A DNA stretch of 45,705 nucleotides from Actinomycetota bacterium (GTDB taxonomy: Bacteria; Actinomycetota; CADDZG01; WHSQ01), in assembly GCA_009377815.1 (NCBI GenBank), contig WHTI01000012.1, forward strand, positions 1-45,705, read 5' to 3'. The notes below the pieces were generated by a model. The model was not told where the DNA came from, ran no database searches, and worked only from the letters and a program-made list of their open reading frames with translations. Made by a program: the position numbers and the translations under genes. This document shows, in pieces, positions 24,750 to 33,848 of the stretch. Position 1 is the first letter of the stretch. Every line of letters starts with the position of its first letter.

Positions 24750-26957
24750 GTCGAGAGCGACATCCTCGAAACGATCCCTCATCTCGCGCCTCAAGGCGAT
24801 GTGCTCGTAGGCGGTCAACTCGGGGTCCTCGTCGAGCATCTGGACGGCCAGATCCCGTGCCTGCTTGATCACGTCCTGATGCTCGAGCACTCGGGTCAAC
24901 TTCAGTTGTGGCATCCCCGATTGACGCGCTCCGAAGAGCTGCCCTTCTCCGCGCTGCCTGAGGTCCACAGTGGCGAGTTCGAAACCGTCGGTCGTTCCGG
25001 CGACGGCTTCCAGGCGCTCGAAGGCCGTCGCAGTCCCCTCCTCCTCGCCTTCGGGGTCCAGATCGGTCGCCAGGATGCAATGGGAGGCATGCCCTCCTCG
25101 TCCGATACGTCCACGCAACTGATGGAGTTGCGCAAGGCCGAAGCGTTCGGCGTCCTCGATCAACATGACGGTCGCGTTCGGAACATCGACGCCAACCTCG
25201 ACGACGGTCGTTGCCACCAGGATCTGGGTAACGCCGTCACGGAAGGCGCTCATGGCCGCTTCCTTATCCTGACTCTTCATGTCGCCGTGGACGAGTCCGA
25301 CTCGCAGATCCTGAAAGATGTCGGCCGCCAGCCGCACGGCCTCCGCCTTGGCGTTCCGCAACTCGGTCTTGTTCGACTCGTCTCGCAGCGCGTAGACGAT
25401 GAATGCCTGATGCCCGGCCGCCACCTGACCTCGAATCACCTCGTATGCGTCGCCCCGCTGCTCTTCGCCGAATGCGATCGTGGTGGTGATCGGCTTACGT
25501 CCTGCAGGCAACTCGTCGAGGACCGAGACGTCGAGATCGCCGTAGATCGTCACCGCGAGCGTCCGCGGGATCGGAGTCGCGGTCATCACCAGGATGTCGG
25601 GCTCCCCCATACTCCCCTTGTCGCGCAGAGACTTCCGCTGGTGCACTCCGAAGCGGTGTTGTTCGTCGACGACGGCGACGCCGAGACGAGCGAAGTCTAC
25701 GGAGTCCTGGATCAGGGCGTGAGTGCCGATCACGAGGTCGATGTCGCCCGAGGCAACGCCGGCGACGATCTCGCTCCTCTGGGCTGCGGGCGTCGATCCC
25801 GTTAGCAGGCGCACGACCGGACGGTTGGAGGTGCCGGCGAACAGGTTGGCGCCCTCGTGCTCCCCGAAAGCTCGGTCCAGCAATTCCTTGACGGTGAGGA
25901 AGTGCTGCTCGGCGAGCACCTCGGTGGGGGCCATCAGTGCGGCCTGGCTCCCGCCCGCGATCGCGATCAGACACGCGTACAACGCGACCACCGTCTTCCC
26001 GGAACCAACCTCTCCCTCGACGAGTCGGTGCATCGGGAACGACTTCGCCATATCCGACGCGACCTCGGCGCACGCCTTGCGCTGGGCGCCGGTCAGCTCG
26101 AACGGCAACGCGCTGATGAAACTCTCGGGAAGCGAATCGGGGGCCGGGGTCGGATGAGAGATGCCCTCCACGGTTCGCTCGAGCCGCTTCTTGCGGAACA
26201 CGAGGCCGAGTTGCAGCGAGAAGATCTCGTCGAAGACGATCCTGCGCCGCGCCTTGAGCACGTCGTCCTTGTCGTCGGGGAAATGGATCGAGCGGACGGC
26301 GTCACCGCGTGTCATGTATCCCAAACGCAAGCGCAGGTCGGATGGCAAGGGGTCCATGATCTCCCCCGCTCCTTCGAGCGTCTCCCAGATGAGCTTCCTC
26401 AGCCCGTCGGTCGTGATGTCTGCAGACGCCGGATAGACCGGGATGACCCGGCCAACGTTGAACGGTTCGCGGCCCGTCCTGACGAGCTCGAACCGGGGTG
26501 CGGTCATCTGCAGCTTGCCGCCGTAGACGCCGATCCGGCCGTAGAAGAACGCAACGTTCCCCTCACTCAGGGCCCGGGCGGGCCATTCCTGGTTGAACCA
26601 GACGATCTCCAGGCGACCGGTCTCGTCGCCGATCGTGGCCTTCAGCATGGTGCGCGACTTACCGGTCTTGGTCTTCGTGCGCATCGTGAACGGTCGGCCC
26701 ATCTTGACGACCTTGGCGTGCACGGTGACATCGCCGTCGTGGCCCTGCCCTGCGAGCCTGCCGAGCTCCCGGATCGTGCTGAGCTGGGTTCGGTCCACGT
26801 GGTACCTGGGATAGTGCTGCAGGAGGTCCTGGACGCTCGCGATCCCCAGTTTCCCCAGGGCTTCGGCGCGTTTCCCAGTGACCCGCAATGGGATCCTGCG
26901 ACGCTGTGGGGCATATATCTCGAGCCCTTTGGAGGGTGCTTCGACGACTTCGGCCAT
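24732..26957 (-). CDS. recG: ATP-dependent DNA helicase RecG
   Basis: A 741-residue RecG, which reverses stalled replication forks and processes branched DNA. The N-terminal helices and OB-fold wedge domain are recognisable (VQDLLQHYPRYHVDRTQ, then VVKMGRPFTMRTKTKTGKSR). The helicase core has GEVGSGKTVVALYA (Walker A), VVDEQHRFGVHQRKSL (DEQH box), MTATPIPRTLAVTIYGDL, and motif VI QLHQLRGRIGRG. The C-terminal TRG region is QRGEGQLFGARQSGMPQLK. I chose the ATG at 26957 (MAEVVEAPSKGLEIY). A TAGTCT -10-like element sits eight bases upstream and the longer frame runs into the divergent rpmB gene. It probably heads the recG-rsmD-coaD transcript. Confidence 0.95.
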   Translation of the reverse strand: MAEVVEAPSKGLEIYAPQRRRIPLRVTGKRAEALGKLGIASVQDLLQHYPRYHVDRTQLSTIRELGRLAGQGHDGDVTVHAKVVKMGRPFTMRTKTKTGKSRTMLKATIGDETGRLEIVWFNQEWPARALSEGNVAFFYGRIGVYGGKLQMTAPRFELVRTGREPFNVGRVIPVYPASADITTDGLRKLIWETLEGAGEIMDPLPSDLRLRLGYMTRGDAVRSIHFPDDKDDVLKARRRIVFDEIFSLQLGLVFRKKRLERTVEGISHPTPAPDSLPESFISALPFELTGAQRKACAEVASDMAKSFPMHRLVEGEVGSGKTVVALYACLIAIAGGSQAALMAPTEVLAEQHFLTVKELLDRAFGEHEGANLFAGTSNRPVVRLLTGSTPAAQRSEIVAGVASGDIDLVIGTHALIQDSVDFARLGVAVVDEQHRFGVHQRKSLRDKGSMGEPDILVMTATPIPRTLAVTIYGDLDVSVLDELPAGRKPITTTIAFGEEQRGDAYEVIRGQVAAGHQAFIVYALRDESNKTELRNAKAEAVRLAADIFQDLRVGLVHGDMKSQDKEAAMSAFRDGVTQILVATTVVEVGVDVPNATVMLIEDAERFGLAQLHQLRGRIGRGGHASHCILATDLDPEGEEEGTATAFERLEAVAGTTDGFELATVDLRQRGEGQLFGARQSGMPQLKLTRVLEHQDVIKQARDLAVQMLDEDPELTAYEHIALRREMRDRFEDVALDVIQSG

Positions 26958-26965
26958 GGGTTCCG

Positions 26966-26971
26966 AGACTA
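26966..26971 (-). promoter_or_regulatory. -10 element of recG
   Basis: Minus-strand TAGTCT eight bases upstream of the recG ATG, implying a transcript with almost no leader. It supports the short start. No clear -35 was seen. Confidence 0.45.
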
Positions 26972-27023
26972 ACGACGCTCCGGGGTCGCGTGTGGATTTC
27001 GCGGGCGGAGGGCCGATGTCTGG

Positions 27024-27029
27024 TAGCCT
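27024..27029 (+). promoter_or_regulatory. -10 element of rpmB
   Basis: TAGCCT preceded by TGG (extended -10 type), ten bases before the rpmB ATG. The expected transcript start is within about four bases of the ATG, so rpmB is nearly leaderless. It is back-to-back with the recG promoter in an 82-bp gap. Confidence 0.5.
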
Positions 27030-27039
27030 CCCAGGCGCT

Positions 27040-27231
27040 ATGGCATCCGTATGTGACATCTGTGGAAAGACTCCCGGCTTCGGGAACAAAATCTCTCACT
27101 CGCACCGTCGCTCTCGACGCCGGTGGAACCCCAACGTGCAGAAGATCAGGATCGTCGTGAACGGCTCTCCCAAGCGAATGAGCGTCTGCACGAAGTGCAT
27201 CAAGGCCAATAAGGTCTCCAAAGCTGGCTAG
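27040..27231 (+). CDS. rpmB: 50S ribosomal protein bL28
   Basis: A 63-residue bL28 (MASVCDICGKTPGFGNKISH, later RRWNPNVQKIRIVVNGSPKR and SVCTKCIKANKV). Both CxxC pairs are present, so this is the zinc-binding form. It is transcribed divergently from recG, as in other actinobacteria. Its stop codon lies at the edge of a long imperfect palindrome. Confidence 0.96.
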   Translation: MASVCDICGKTPGFGNKISHSHRRSRRRWNPNVQKIRIVVNGSPKRMSVCTKCIKANKVSKAG

Positions 27232-27394
27232 TGCCGTATCAGACAACGTTTGCCGCGTTCAGGCGGCGAGAGCCTGCGCCTCGCGGCGTTCTCGGTCGGC
27301 GACGTAGTTCCCACTACGCCGCCTCCCTGCGGCCTTGCGATGCTTGCCTTTCACTCGCCTGAACATCACCAACGTCACCTGATACAGCACTTAG
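27228..27394. repeat. Long imperfect palindrome (possible MITE) after rpmB
   Basis: A segment of about 165 bp that folds back on itself. The outer arms start GTGCCGTATCAG (27231-27242) and end CTGATACAGCAC (27379-27390). They continue inward with ACGTT/AACGT and GTTCAGGCG (27257-27265)/CGCCTGAAC (27355-27363). The middle is a tight hairpin, 27298-27308 pairing with 27313-27323 around TCCC with one mismatch. The flanking stem is less perfect. It lies between rpmB and the yihY gene, starting right at the rpmB stop. It could be a terminator-like structured RNA, a miniature inverted-repeat element, or a decayed palindromic repeat. A 43-codon open frame crosses its minus strand (27259-27390) but I do not call it a gene. 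Confidence 0.75.
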
Positions 27395-27462
27395 TTCCGG
27401 TCTCTGCGCTTCGGCGCCTCCGTCGTTTACCGGGCAATAGCTCGCGGTAACCAAAGAAGGCG

Positions 27463-28380
27463 ATGGCGGACGTGAGACGTATAGCGACCGGGGTAAAGCT
27501 CAAGGTCGAGCGCGCCCGCGCCCGGTATGGGCTGGTCGACGTCGTCATCTCGACCTTCCGCCGCTTCTCGGACAACGACGGCGGGGTTCTCGCCGCCGCC
27601 CTCACCTACTACACGTTCTTCTCGATCTTCCCGCTGCTCCTCTTCTCCGCCTCCGCCGTCGGGTATCTCACCTTCCTGTCCGAGGGCTTCCGGGAGAACC
27701 TTCTTCGCTCGGGACTCGAAGGCGTGCTCCTCCTCGACCAGATCCTGACCTTCAACATGCTCGAGTCCCTCAAAGAGAATCGCGGGACGCTTGCCATCGT
27801 CGGTCTGCTTCTCGCCCTCTACTCGGGTTCTGGAGCGGTGGTCGCTCTGAGGCATGGCCTCAACCGGATCGATTGCGTCGAGGACGAGGGGAACTTCTTC
27901 GCCAAGCGCCTCGACTCCCTCAGGTGGCTCGCCTATCTGGGGCTCGCCACGGTGATCTCGTTCACCGCCACCGTGCTCGTGCGCGTTCTAGGAGCGGCGG
28001 CCGGCTCCAGCACGGTGGGGAAGATCATCGTTTCGGTGGCCCTGTCCCTCGTAACGGTCGCCGTGAATACGGGGATCTTCTTGACCGCCTTCAAGTTCCT
28101 CTCGAAGAAGGGGCGCTCGTGGAGAGAGGTCTTTCCGGGGGCTCTCGTGGCGGCCATCGCCTTCGAGGCCCTGAAGCTCGTGGGGGGAGCCTTCCTCAGT
28201 GCGGGCTCTCTGGGGCGCAACCGGACCTTCGGTACGTTCTCGGCGGCTGCGGGTTTGCTCGTTGCGTCGTACCTTTTAGCTCAGGTAACTCTGCTTGCCG
28301 CGGAGCTGAACGCGGTTCTGGCCGAGCGGAGCGAACGACGCACATCCACCAAGGCAGATAAACCAGAGGAGAAGTCATGA
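27463..28380 (+). CDS. YihY/BrkB-family membrane protein
   Basis: A 305-residue integral membrane protein of the YihY/virulence-factor BrkB family, once misnamed ribonuclease BN. The family motif is visible as NDGGVLAAALTYYTFFSIFPLLLF near residues 38-60. About six hydrophobic segments follow, including WLAYLGLATVISFTATVLVRVL, VSVALSLVTVAVNTGIFLTAF and FSAAAGLLVASYLLAQVTLLAAELN. The tail is charged and cytoplasmic (RRTSTKADKPEEKS). The stop overlaps the next gene in an ATGA. It opens an operon of four envelope proteins. The transported or bound substrate of the family is unknown. Confidence 0.92.
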   Translation: MADVRRIATGVKLKVERARARYGLVDVVISTFRRFSDNDGGVLAAALTYYTFFSIFPLLLFSASAVGYLTFLSEGFRENLLRSGLEGVLLLDQILTFNMLESLKENRGTLAIVGLLLALYSGSGAVVALRHGLNRIDCVEDEGNFFAKRLDSLRWLAYLGLATVISFTATVLVRVLGAAAGSSTVGKIIVSVALSLVTVAVNTGIFLTAFKFLSKKGRSWREVFPGALVAAIAFEALKLVGGAFLSAGSLGRNRTFGTFSAAAGLLVASYLLAQVTLLAAELNAVLAERSERRTSTKADKPEEKS

Positions 28381-28811
28381 GAGGAGAAGGTGTGGATCCG
28401 AGCATGGGCAACGGCCACTCCCCAGAGAAATCCGCAGGGCAGCTTCTTAAGGAAGTCACCGAAGACCTCTCGACCTTGGTGCGCAAGGAGGTCGAGCTCG
28501 CCAAGCAGGAACTGGGGCACTCGGTTACCGAGAAGGTCAAGGGCGTGGCGGCGTTCGCCATCCTCGCCACGCTGGGGTTCTTCTCGCTGATCTTCATGCT
28601 TTTCTCGATCAGGGATGGTCTCGCTACCGCTATGAACGGATGGGTGTGGCTGGCCGACATCCTCACCGCGGTGATACTGCTGTTGATCGGCTTCCTGGCG
28701 TTCCTCTTCGCGAAGAAGAAGATGGCGGCGCCGATCTCGGCGGAGAAGACGAAGGAATCGCTCAAGGCCGACGTCGAGATGGTCAAGACCGTCGGTCGCC
28801 GGAGTCCCTAA
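28377..28811 (+). CDS. YqjE-like / DUF1469 putative holin-superfamily membrane protein
   Basis: A 144-residue protein with an amphipathic N-terminal helix (LLKEVTEDLSTLVRKEVELA) and two membrane segments (GVAAFAILATLGFFSLIFMLF and WLADILTAVILLLIGFLAFLFA). A basic-acidic tail repeats the pattern KTKESLKADVEMVK. The layout is that of the actinobacterial holin-superfamily/DUF1469 proteins, distantly like YqjE. It overlaps the yihY-type gene by 4 bp. A second in-frame ATG at residue 10 (MGNGHSPEK) is an alternative start. Such genes usually travel with DUF3618 proteins, as here. Their role may be membrane-associated stress protection, which remains inference. Confidence 0.82.
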   Translation: MRGEGVDPSMGNGHSPEKSAGQLLKEVTEDLSTLVRKEVELAKQELGHSVTEKVKGVAAFAILATLGFFSLIFMLFSIRDGLATAMNGWVWLADILTAVILLLIGFLAFLFAKKKMAAPISAEKTKESLKADVEMVKTVGRRSP

Positions 28812-28832
28812 CTCAGACAGATCGGAGTGAAC

Positions 28833-29027
28833 ATGAGCACCGACCCGAACGTGACACTGGCAGAGATCGAGCAGACCCGAGAGGACCTCGCCCGCAAGGT
28901 CGACGACCTCGTAGGGCGGGCCAAGGTCGAAGCGGCCGAGGCCGGCAAGAAGATGGCCGTGGGCTTGGCCGCCCTCGCCGGCCTGCTGGTGATCGGCTTG
29001 ATCGCCAAGAGACGCGTCGGTCGATAG
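28833..29027 (+). CDS. DUF3618 small membrane-anchored protein
   Basis: A 64-residue protein. The soluble N-terminal half has the DUF3618 signature IEQTREDLARKVDDLVGRAK, and the C-terminal half has one membrane helix (MAVGLAALAGLLVIGLIAKR). The ATG at 28833 is favoured because GGAG lies six bases upstream; a GTG two codons earlier overlaps that Shine-Dalgarno. It resembles the C-tail-anchored YqjD/ElaB proteins in design. It lies between the holin-like protein and a polytopic membrane protein in one operon. Confidence 0.85.
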   Translation: MSTDPNVTLAEIEQTREDLARKVDDLVGRAKVEAAEAGKKMAVGLAALAGLLVIGLIAKRRVGR

Positions 29028-29030
29028 CTC

Positions 29031-29828
29031 GTGACCGGCAACGAGGGAGGGCCTCAGGTGCCCTCCGGGTATCCCGCGCCGACGAGCTTCTCCGGGATGA
29101 TCGCCGACTCCCTACGCCTCTACCGGATGGCCCCACGCACTTTGATGTTGACCTTCCTGGTGCTCGGGTTCTTCGACGGCGTGCTCAGATTCGCGAGCAT
29201 CGTGATCGCCGACGACATGGAAGCGGACCTCCTGGAGCTTGCCTTCGGACTCGTCATCCCGGTGGTGGTCACGGTGACCCTGGGTGGGATCGGTGTCGCG
29301 ATCGGCGGAGCGGTACTGGCGGATCGACTAGCCGGCAAGATGACCACTGCTCGACAGGTGCTGTCGTCGGGATTCCCAACCCGAGAGGTTGTCGCGAGCG
29401 GACTCTTCGCTGCGGCCATCACTTTGGTCCTCGCCGTGGTGCTGGCCCCCCTCATGCTGTTGATCCTGCCCATGTTCTTCGGACCACCCATCGTCGTGCT
29501 GGTGGTCGCTCTCGAGCGCGAACGCCTGCAGCCCGCGCTCAGCCGTGCTCGGTCCCTGACCAAAGGAAGTGCCGGCCGGCTCGTCGGCGCCTTCCTGGTG
29601 ATCGCTCTGGGGATCGGTCTCCTTCAGCTGATGCTGACCCAGATCGGGTTCGGGGTGTCCAACTGGCTCTCCGAAGGCGCGCAGCTTGCGGTCGTCCTTG
29701 CCCTCTTGAGCTTCATCCAGGCGTTGCTTTACCCGTACATCGCGGCCACCGGGTTGATCGCCTACCTCGACGTCAGGGCGCGCAACGAGAACTTTGGAGA
29801 GGAAGAACTGAGGAACCTGCGGGCGTAG
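29031..29828 (+). CDS. Polytopic membrane protein of unknown function
   Basis: A 265-residue protein starting at a GTG three bases after the DUF3618 stop. After a short polar head it has about six hydrophobic stretches: LMLTFLVLGFFDGVLRF, LAFGLVIPVVVTVTLGGIGV, GLFAAAITLVLAVVLAPLML, PIVVLVVALERERLQPALSRA, LVGAFLVIALGIGLLQLML, and LAVVLALLSFIQALLYPYIA. The ALERERLQPALSRARSL stretch resembles loops of glycerophosphodiester phosphodiesterase membrane domains and related DUF proteins. I cannot assign a function. It is the last gene of the four-gene envelope operon. Confidence 0.75.
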   Translation: MTGNEGGPQVPSGYPAPTSFSGMIADSLRLYRMAPRTLMLTFLVLGFFDGVLRFASIVIADDMEADLLELAFGLVIPVVVTVTLGGIGVAIGGAVLADRLAGKMTTARQVLSSGFPTREVVASGLFAAAITLVLAVVLAPLMLLILPMFFGPPIVVLVVALERERLQPALSRARSLTKGSAGRLVGAFLVIALGIGLLQLMLTQIGFGVSNWLSEGAQLAVVLALLSFIQALLYPYIAATGLIAYLDVRARNENFGEEELRNLRA

Positions 29829-29843
29829 GCGCTAGGGCACCAT

Positions 29844-30655
<812 letters not shown>

Positions 30656-30659
<4 letters not shown>

Positions 30660-31639
30660 CTCAGGTGATCCCAACCTTTCTCTTTCAAGGCCCCCAGGTC
30701 GCGGGTTCCGATCGTCCGGGTTCCACTATCCGTCACTTGCCCGATCTTGGTGATCGCGATCCCTCCGGGTGAGGTGGCCGGCAGTTCACGTTCGCCATCG
30801 ACCGTGAAGAGCAACTCGAAGTCCTCTCCTCCGGTCACCGCGGCCGTCAGCGGATCGAGCCCCGACACCGAGGCGACGTCGGGGTCTATCGGGATCAGCT
30901 CCTCTTCGATGTGGCAGCCACGGTCGGACGAGTCGAGGAGCCGGGACAGATCCACGGCGAGGCCGTCGGAGAGATCGATCATCGCGGTAGGCTCGAACCC
31001 AGCGAGCCACAGGGCCGCTTCCAACCGCGGCTCGGGGCGTAGCTGCCGCGCGCGCAGCCGGTCTGCCGCGGGATCGTCGCGATCGGAGCGCGATCCCAAT
31101 AGGACTAGGCCCGCGGCCGCGCCTCCTAGGCTTCCGGTGACGTAGACCGCGTCTCCCGTCACGGCCCCCGAACGCAGCGTGACCGGGTCGCCGGCAGCCC
31201 CGAGAAGGGTGATCGAGACCACCAAGGTTGGCGCCTCGCTGATGTCTCCGCCCACCAGTGCGATCCCCCAGTGGTCCGCCGCGGCGATGAGCCCAGTGAT
31301 GAAGTCGTCCACGAACGCCAGGGGGGTGGAACGCGGGAGCGCCAGCGAGGTCACCGCTTGTGCCGGGCGCCCGCACATCGCCGCGATATCGGAGGCGTTC
31401 GCCGCCAGTGCCTTCCAGCCGACGTCGCTACCGGATGCGTACGAGAGATCGAAGTCGAACCCCTCCACCAAGGTATCGACGGTGACCAGCAGGCGCCCGT
31501 CCGGCCGCTCTAGAACGGCAGTGTCGTCGCCACCCCACACCTCTCCCCCGGCGGGCACCGGCAGCCGCTCCGACAGCAACTTCAGAAGACCTGTCTCTCC
31601 GAGTTCGGATACCGTTCCCTTGCGGTGGTCCTTACTCAT
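30656..31639 (-). CDS. thiL: Thiamine-monophosphate kinase ThiL
   Basis: A 327-residue PurM-like ATPase that makes thiamine pyrophosphate. WGGDDTAVLERPDGRLLVTV, TVDTLVEGFDFDLSYASGSD, VGWKALAANASDIAAMCGRP and LVGGDISEAPTLVVSITLLG carry the conserved acidic metal-binding residues. IDLSDGLAVDLSRLLDSS and AVTGGEDFELLFTVD mark the C-terminal half. It is divergent from the dodecin gene, with only 20 bp between start codons, so their promoters must lie partly inside each other's coding regions. ThiL occupies a comparable place near recG/rpmB in mycobacteria. Confidence 0.95.
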
Positions 31640-31659
31640 AGTCGCTCAGGGGGAAACGA

Positions 31660-31866
31660 ATGGCCGTCATGAACACGATCGATCTGACCGGTGTGTCGAC
31701 CGAGAGTTGGGCAGACGCCGCGCGCCAGGCGATCAAGGAGGCGTCGCGGACCATCCGTCAGATCAACAAGCTCGACATCATCAGCACCAGCGCGATCGTG
31801 GAGGACGGGGCGATCGCCGAGTACCACACCGAGGTGCGCTTGTTCTTCAAGGTGGAAGAGCGCTAA
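31660..31866 (+). CDS. Dodecin flavin-binding protein
   Basis: A 68-residue dodecin, which forms a hollow dodecamer storing or buffering flavins (and CoA in some). The family core is complete: STESWADAARQAIKEASRT with the flavin-stacking Trp, then the IRQINKLDIISTSAIVEDG strand and the end YHTEVRLFFKVEER. A purine-rich Shine-Dalgarno, AGGGGGAAA, precedes the ATG. It is divergent from thiL and convergent with pckA, ten bases downstream. Confidence 0.94.
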   Translation: MAVMNTIDLTGVSTESWADAARQAIKEASRTIRQINKLDIISTSAIVEDGAIAEYHTEVRLFFKVEER

Positions 31867-31875
31867 CCCCACGAT

Positions 31876-33459
31876 TCAGTCGGCCGACGGACCGGCCTTC
31901 GCCACCTCTGCAGGCACGGAGTCCCGGAAGCGTTCGAAGTTCTCTGCGAACATCCCTGCAAGCTCGCGCGCCTGGATCTCATAGGCGTCCTTGTCCGGCC
32001 ACGTCGACTGGGGGTCTAGGACGCCGTCGGGAACACCCGGGCAACTCACCGGCACGTCGACGTTGAAGATCGGGTGGCGAGTGGTCTCGACCTCACGAAG
32101 CGCCCCCGACGTCGCCGCGTTGACCATCGCCCGGGTCAGCGGGAGGTCCATGCGCTTCCCCACTCCGTACGCACCACCCGTCCATCCGGTGTTCACCAGA
32201 AAGACCTCCGCGTCGTACTTCTCGATGCACTCTCCGAGCATGTGCGCGTAGGTGCTCGGTGGCAGCGGCAGGAACGGGCTGCCGAAGCAGGTCGAGAAGG
32301 TCGCCTGAGGCTCGTCGCCGAGACCGGCTTCGGTGCCCGCCAGTTTCGATGTGAACCCCGAAAGGAAGTGGTACATCGCAGCTTCGCGCGAGAGTTTAGC
32401 GATCGGAGGAAGAACACCGAAGGCGTCCGCAGTAAGAAACACGATGGTGCGCGCGTGACCGGCGCGACCTTCCGGAACGAATCCGGGGATCGCCTCAAGC
32501 GGATATGCGGCGCGAGTGTTCTCGGTGAGGCTCGCGTCTTCGAAGTCGACCACCCGTGTCTTTTCGTCCATGACGACGTTCTCGACGACGCTGCCGAAGC
32601 CGATCGCATCCCAGATCTGGGGTTCCTTCTCCGGGGAGAGGTCGATGCACTTCGCGTAGCACCCGCCCTCGAAGTTGAAGACACCCTTGGTGGACCACCC
32701 GTGCTCGTCGTCCCCGATCAGGTGGCGATGCGGATCCGCAGACAAAGTGGTCTTCCCGGTTCCTGAGAGCCCGAAGAAGAGGGCGACGTCGTGCTCATCA
32801 TCGGTGCCGACGTTGGCAGAGCAGTGCATCCCGAGCACTCCGTCGTTCACCGGGAATAGGTAGTTGGCCGACGTGAAGATGGATTTCTTCATCTCGCCTG
32901 CGTAGTGCGTTCCGCAGATCAAAACCTGCTTGCGCTCGAGGTCGAGACCGACGAAGGCGTCTGAGTTGGTCCCGTCGCGTTCGGGAACAGCCTCGAAGCC
33001 GGGGGCCGAAAGGATGGTGAACTCGGGTTCGAAGTCCTGCATCTCTTCGATCGATGGACGACGGAAGAGCTGGCGACCGAACAGCGCGTGCCAGGCCAAC
33101 TCGGCGATCACCCGGAGCTTGATCCGGTGATCGGGATCCGCTCCGACGTAGGCGTCGATCACGAAGAGATCGCGGCCCTCCAGGTGCGCCCTGACTCGCT
33201 CCTGGAGGGCATCGAACACCTCGGGTTCGACCGCTTGGTTGGTGCCGCCCCAATCGATCTTGTTCTTGGATCCCCCGTGGGCAACGAAGAAACGGTCCTT
33301 GGGTGAGCGACCTGTCCGCGCTCCCGTGGTCGCCACGAGCGCTCCTCGCTCGGTCAGCCTGCCCTCTCCGCGAGTTACCGCAAGCTCGATGAGTTCGGGG
33401 ACGCTTGGATTGAGATGAACGGTGCCGGGGTTCCTGATGCCGGACAGGTCCGGGGACAT
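31876..33459 (-). CDS. pckA: ATP-dependent phosphoenolpyruvate carboxykinase
   Basis: A 527-residue ATP-type PEPCK that converts oxaloacetate to PEP at the start of gluconeogenesis. The P-loop reads [20 protein letters not shown], with GDDEHGW following. Substrate-site motifs [27 protein letters not shown] (metal-binding Lys) and [15 protein letters not shown] are intact. The ATP type is notable because many actinobacteria, such as Mycobacterium and Streptomyces, use the unrelated GTP enzyme. The upstream region holds a 27-bp near-palindrome shared with the divergent Lrp-type gene, suggesting metabolite-controlled expression. The ATG at 33459 begins at the usual family N-terminus. Confidence 0.97.
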   Translation of the reverse strand: MSPDLSGIRNPGTVHLNPSVPELIELAVTRGEGRLTERGALVATTGARTGRSPKDRFFVAHGGSKNKIDWGGTNQAVEPEVFDALQERVRAHLEGRDLFVIDAYVGADPDHRIKLRVIAELAWHALFGRQLFRRPSIEEMQDFEPEFTILSAPGFEAVPERDGTNSDAFVGLDLERKQVLICGTHYAGEMKKSIFTSANYLFPVNDGVLGMHCSANVGTDDEHDVALFFGLSGTGKTTLSADPHRHLIGDDEHGWSTKGVFNFEGGCYAKCIDLSPEKEPQIWDAIGFGSVVENVVMDEKTRVVDFEDASLTENTRAAYPLEAIPGFVPEGRAGHARTIVFLTADAFGVLPPIAKLSREAAMYHFLSGFTSKLAGTEAGLGDEPQATFSTCFGSPFLPLPPSTYAHMLGECIEKYDAEVFLVNTGWTGGAYGVGKRMDLPLTRAMVNAATSGALREVETTRHPIFNVDVPVSCPGVPDGVLDPQSTWPDKDAYEIQARELAGMFAENFERFRDSVPAEVAKAGPSAD

Positions 33460-33521
33460 TTCGCGGTTGCTCCTTCTCGGGACTGGGGTTGCAAGACTGG
33501 TCCTAACACTACCAACGGCAC

Positions 33522-33548
33522 CTCAAACCCAGGGTCCCTGCGTTTGAG
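33522..33548. promoter_or_regulatory. 27-bp near-perfect palindrome between pckA and the Lrp-type gene
   Basis: Two 13-bp arms around a central T (33535) match with one mispaired position. The outer arms are CTCAAAC (33522-33528) and GTTTGAG (33542-33548); the inner arms are AGGG and CCCT. It abuts the TAGACT -10 element that faces the Lrp-type gene and lies about 63 bp from the pckA start. The size, symmetry and location between divergent starts fit an operator for a dimeric regulator. Confidence 0.65.
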
Positions 33549-33554
33549 TAGACT
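33549..33554 (+). promoter_or_regulatory. -10 element for the Lrp-type gene
   Basis: TAGACT starts one base after the palindrome, 50 bp before the GTG at 33605. No -35 match is visible because the palindrome occupies that space, so the promoter may depend on a regulator bound there. Confidence 0.45.
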
Positions 33555-33604
33555 CTGCCCACTTCACATGGACACGGTCCGTCGATCGCAGGGAGGCTGA
33601 AGGC

Positions 33605-33844
33605 GTGGCAGACGTTCAGGCATACATCCTCATCCAGACCGAGGTGGGCAAGGCCGCCCAGGTTGCCCAATCGGTTCGCGACATCGGCGGTGTAGATGCA
33701 GCCGAAGATGTCACCGGCCCCTACGACGTGATCGTCAGAGCATCAGCCGCGAATGTCGATGACCTCGGCAAGCTGGTAGTAGCCAGTATCCAGGCGGTCG
33801 ATGGGATCACGCGCACGCTCACGTGCCCGGTGGTCCACCTCTAA
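33605..33844 (+). CDS. Stand-alone Lrp/AsnC ligand-binding (RAM) domain protein
   Basis: A 79-residue protein equal to the effector-binding RAM domain of Lrp/AsnC regulators, with no helix-turn-helix. The beta-alpha-beta pattern is clear: ADVQAYILIQTEVGKAAQVA, VDAAEDVTGPYDVIVRASA, then VDGITRTLTCPVVHL. Such small proteins bind amino acids or modulate full-length Lrp proteins. A GTG start is used. It is divergent from pckA across the palindrome and nearly touches gpsA, with which it converges. Confidence 0.88.
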   Translation: MADVQAYILIQTEVGKAAQVAQSVRDIGGVDAAEDVTGPYDVIVRASAANVDDLGKLVVASIQAVDGITRTLTCPVVHL

Positions 33845-33848
33845 AGAC

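Noticed and set aside
27259-27390. A 43-codon open frame on the minus strand within the palindrome
   Set aside because: The frame coincides with a long self-complementary structure, has no visible Shine-Dalgarno and no family similarity; it is probably fortuitous.
31640-31659. A TPP riboswitch ahead of thiL
   Set aside because: Only 20 bp separate thiL from the dodecin start, too short for a riboswitch, and no thi-box motif is visible.
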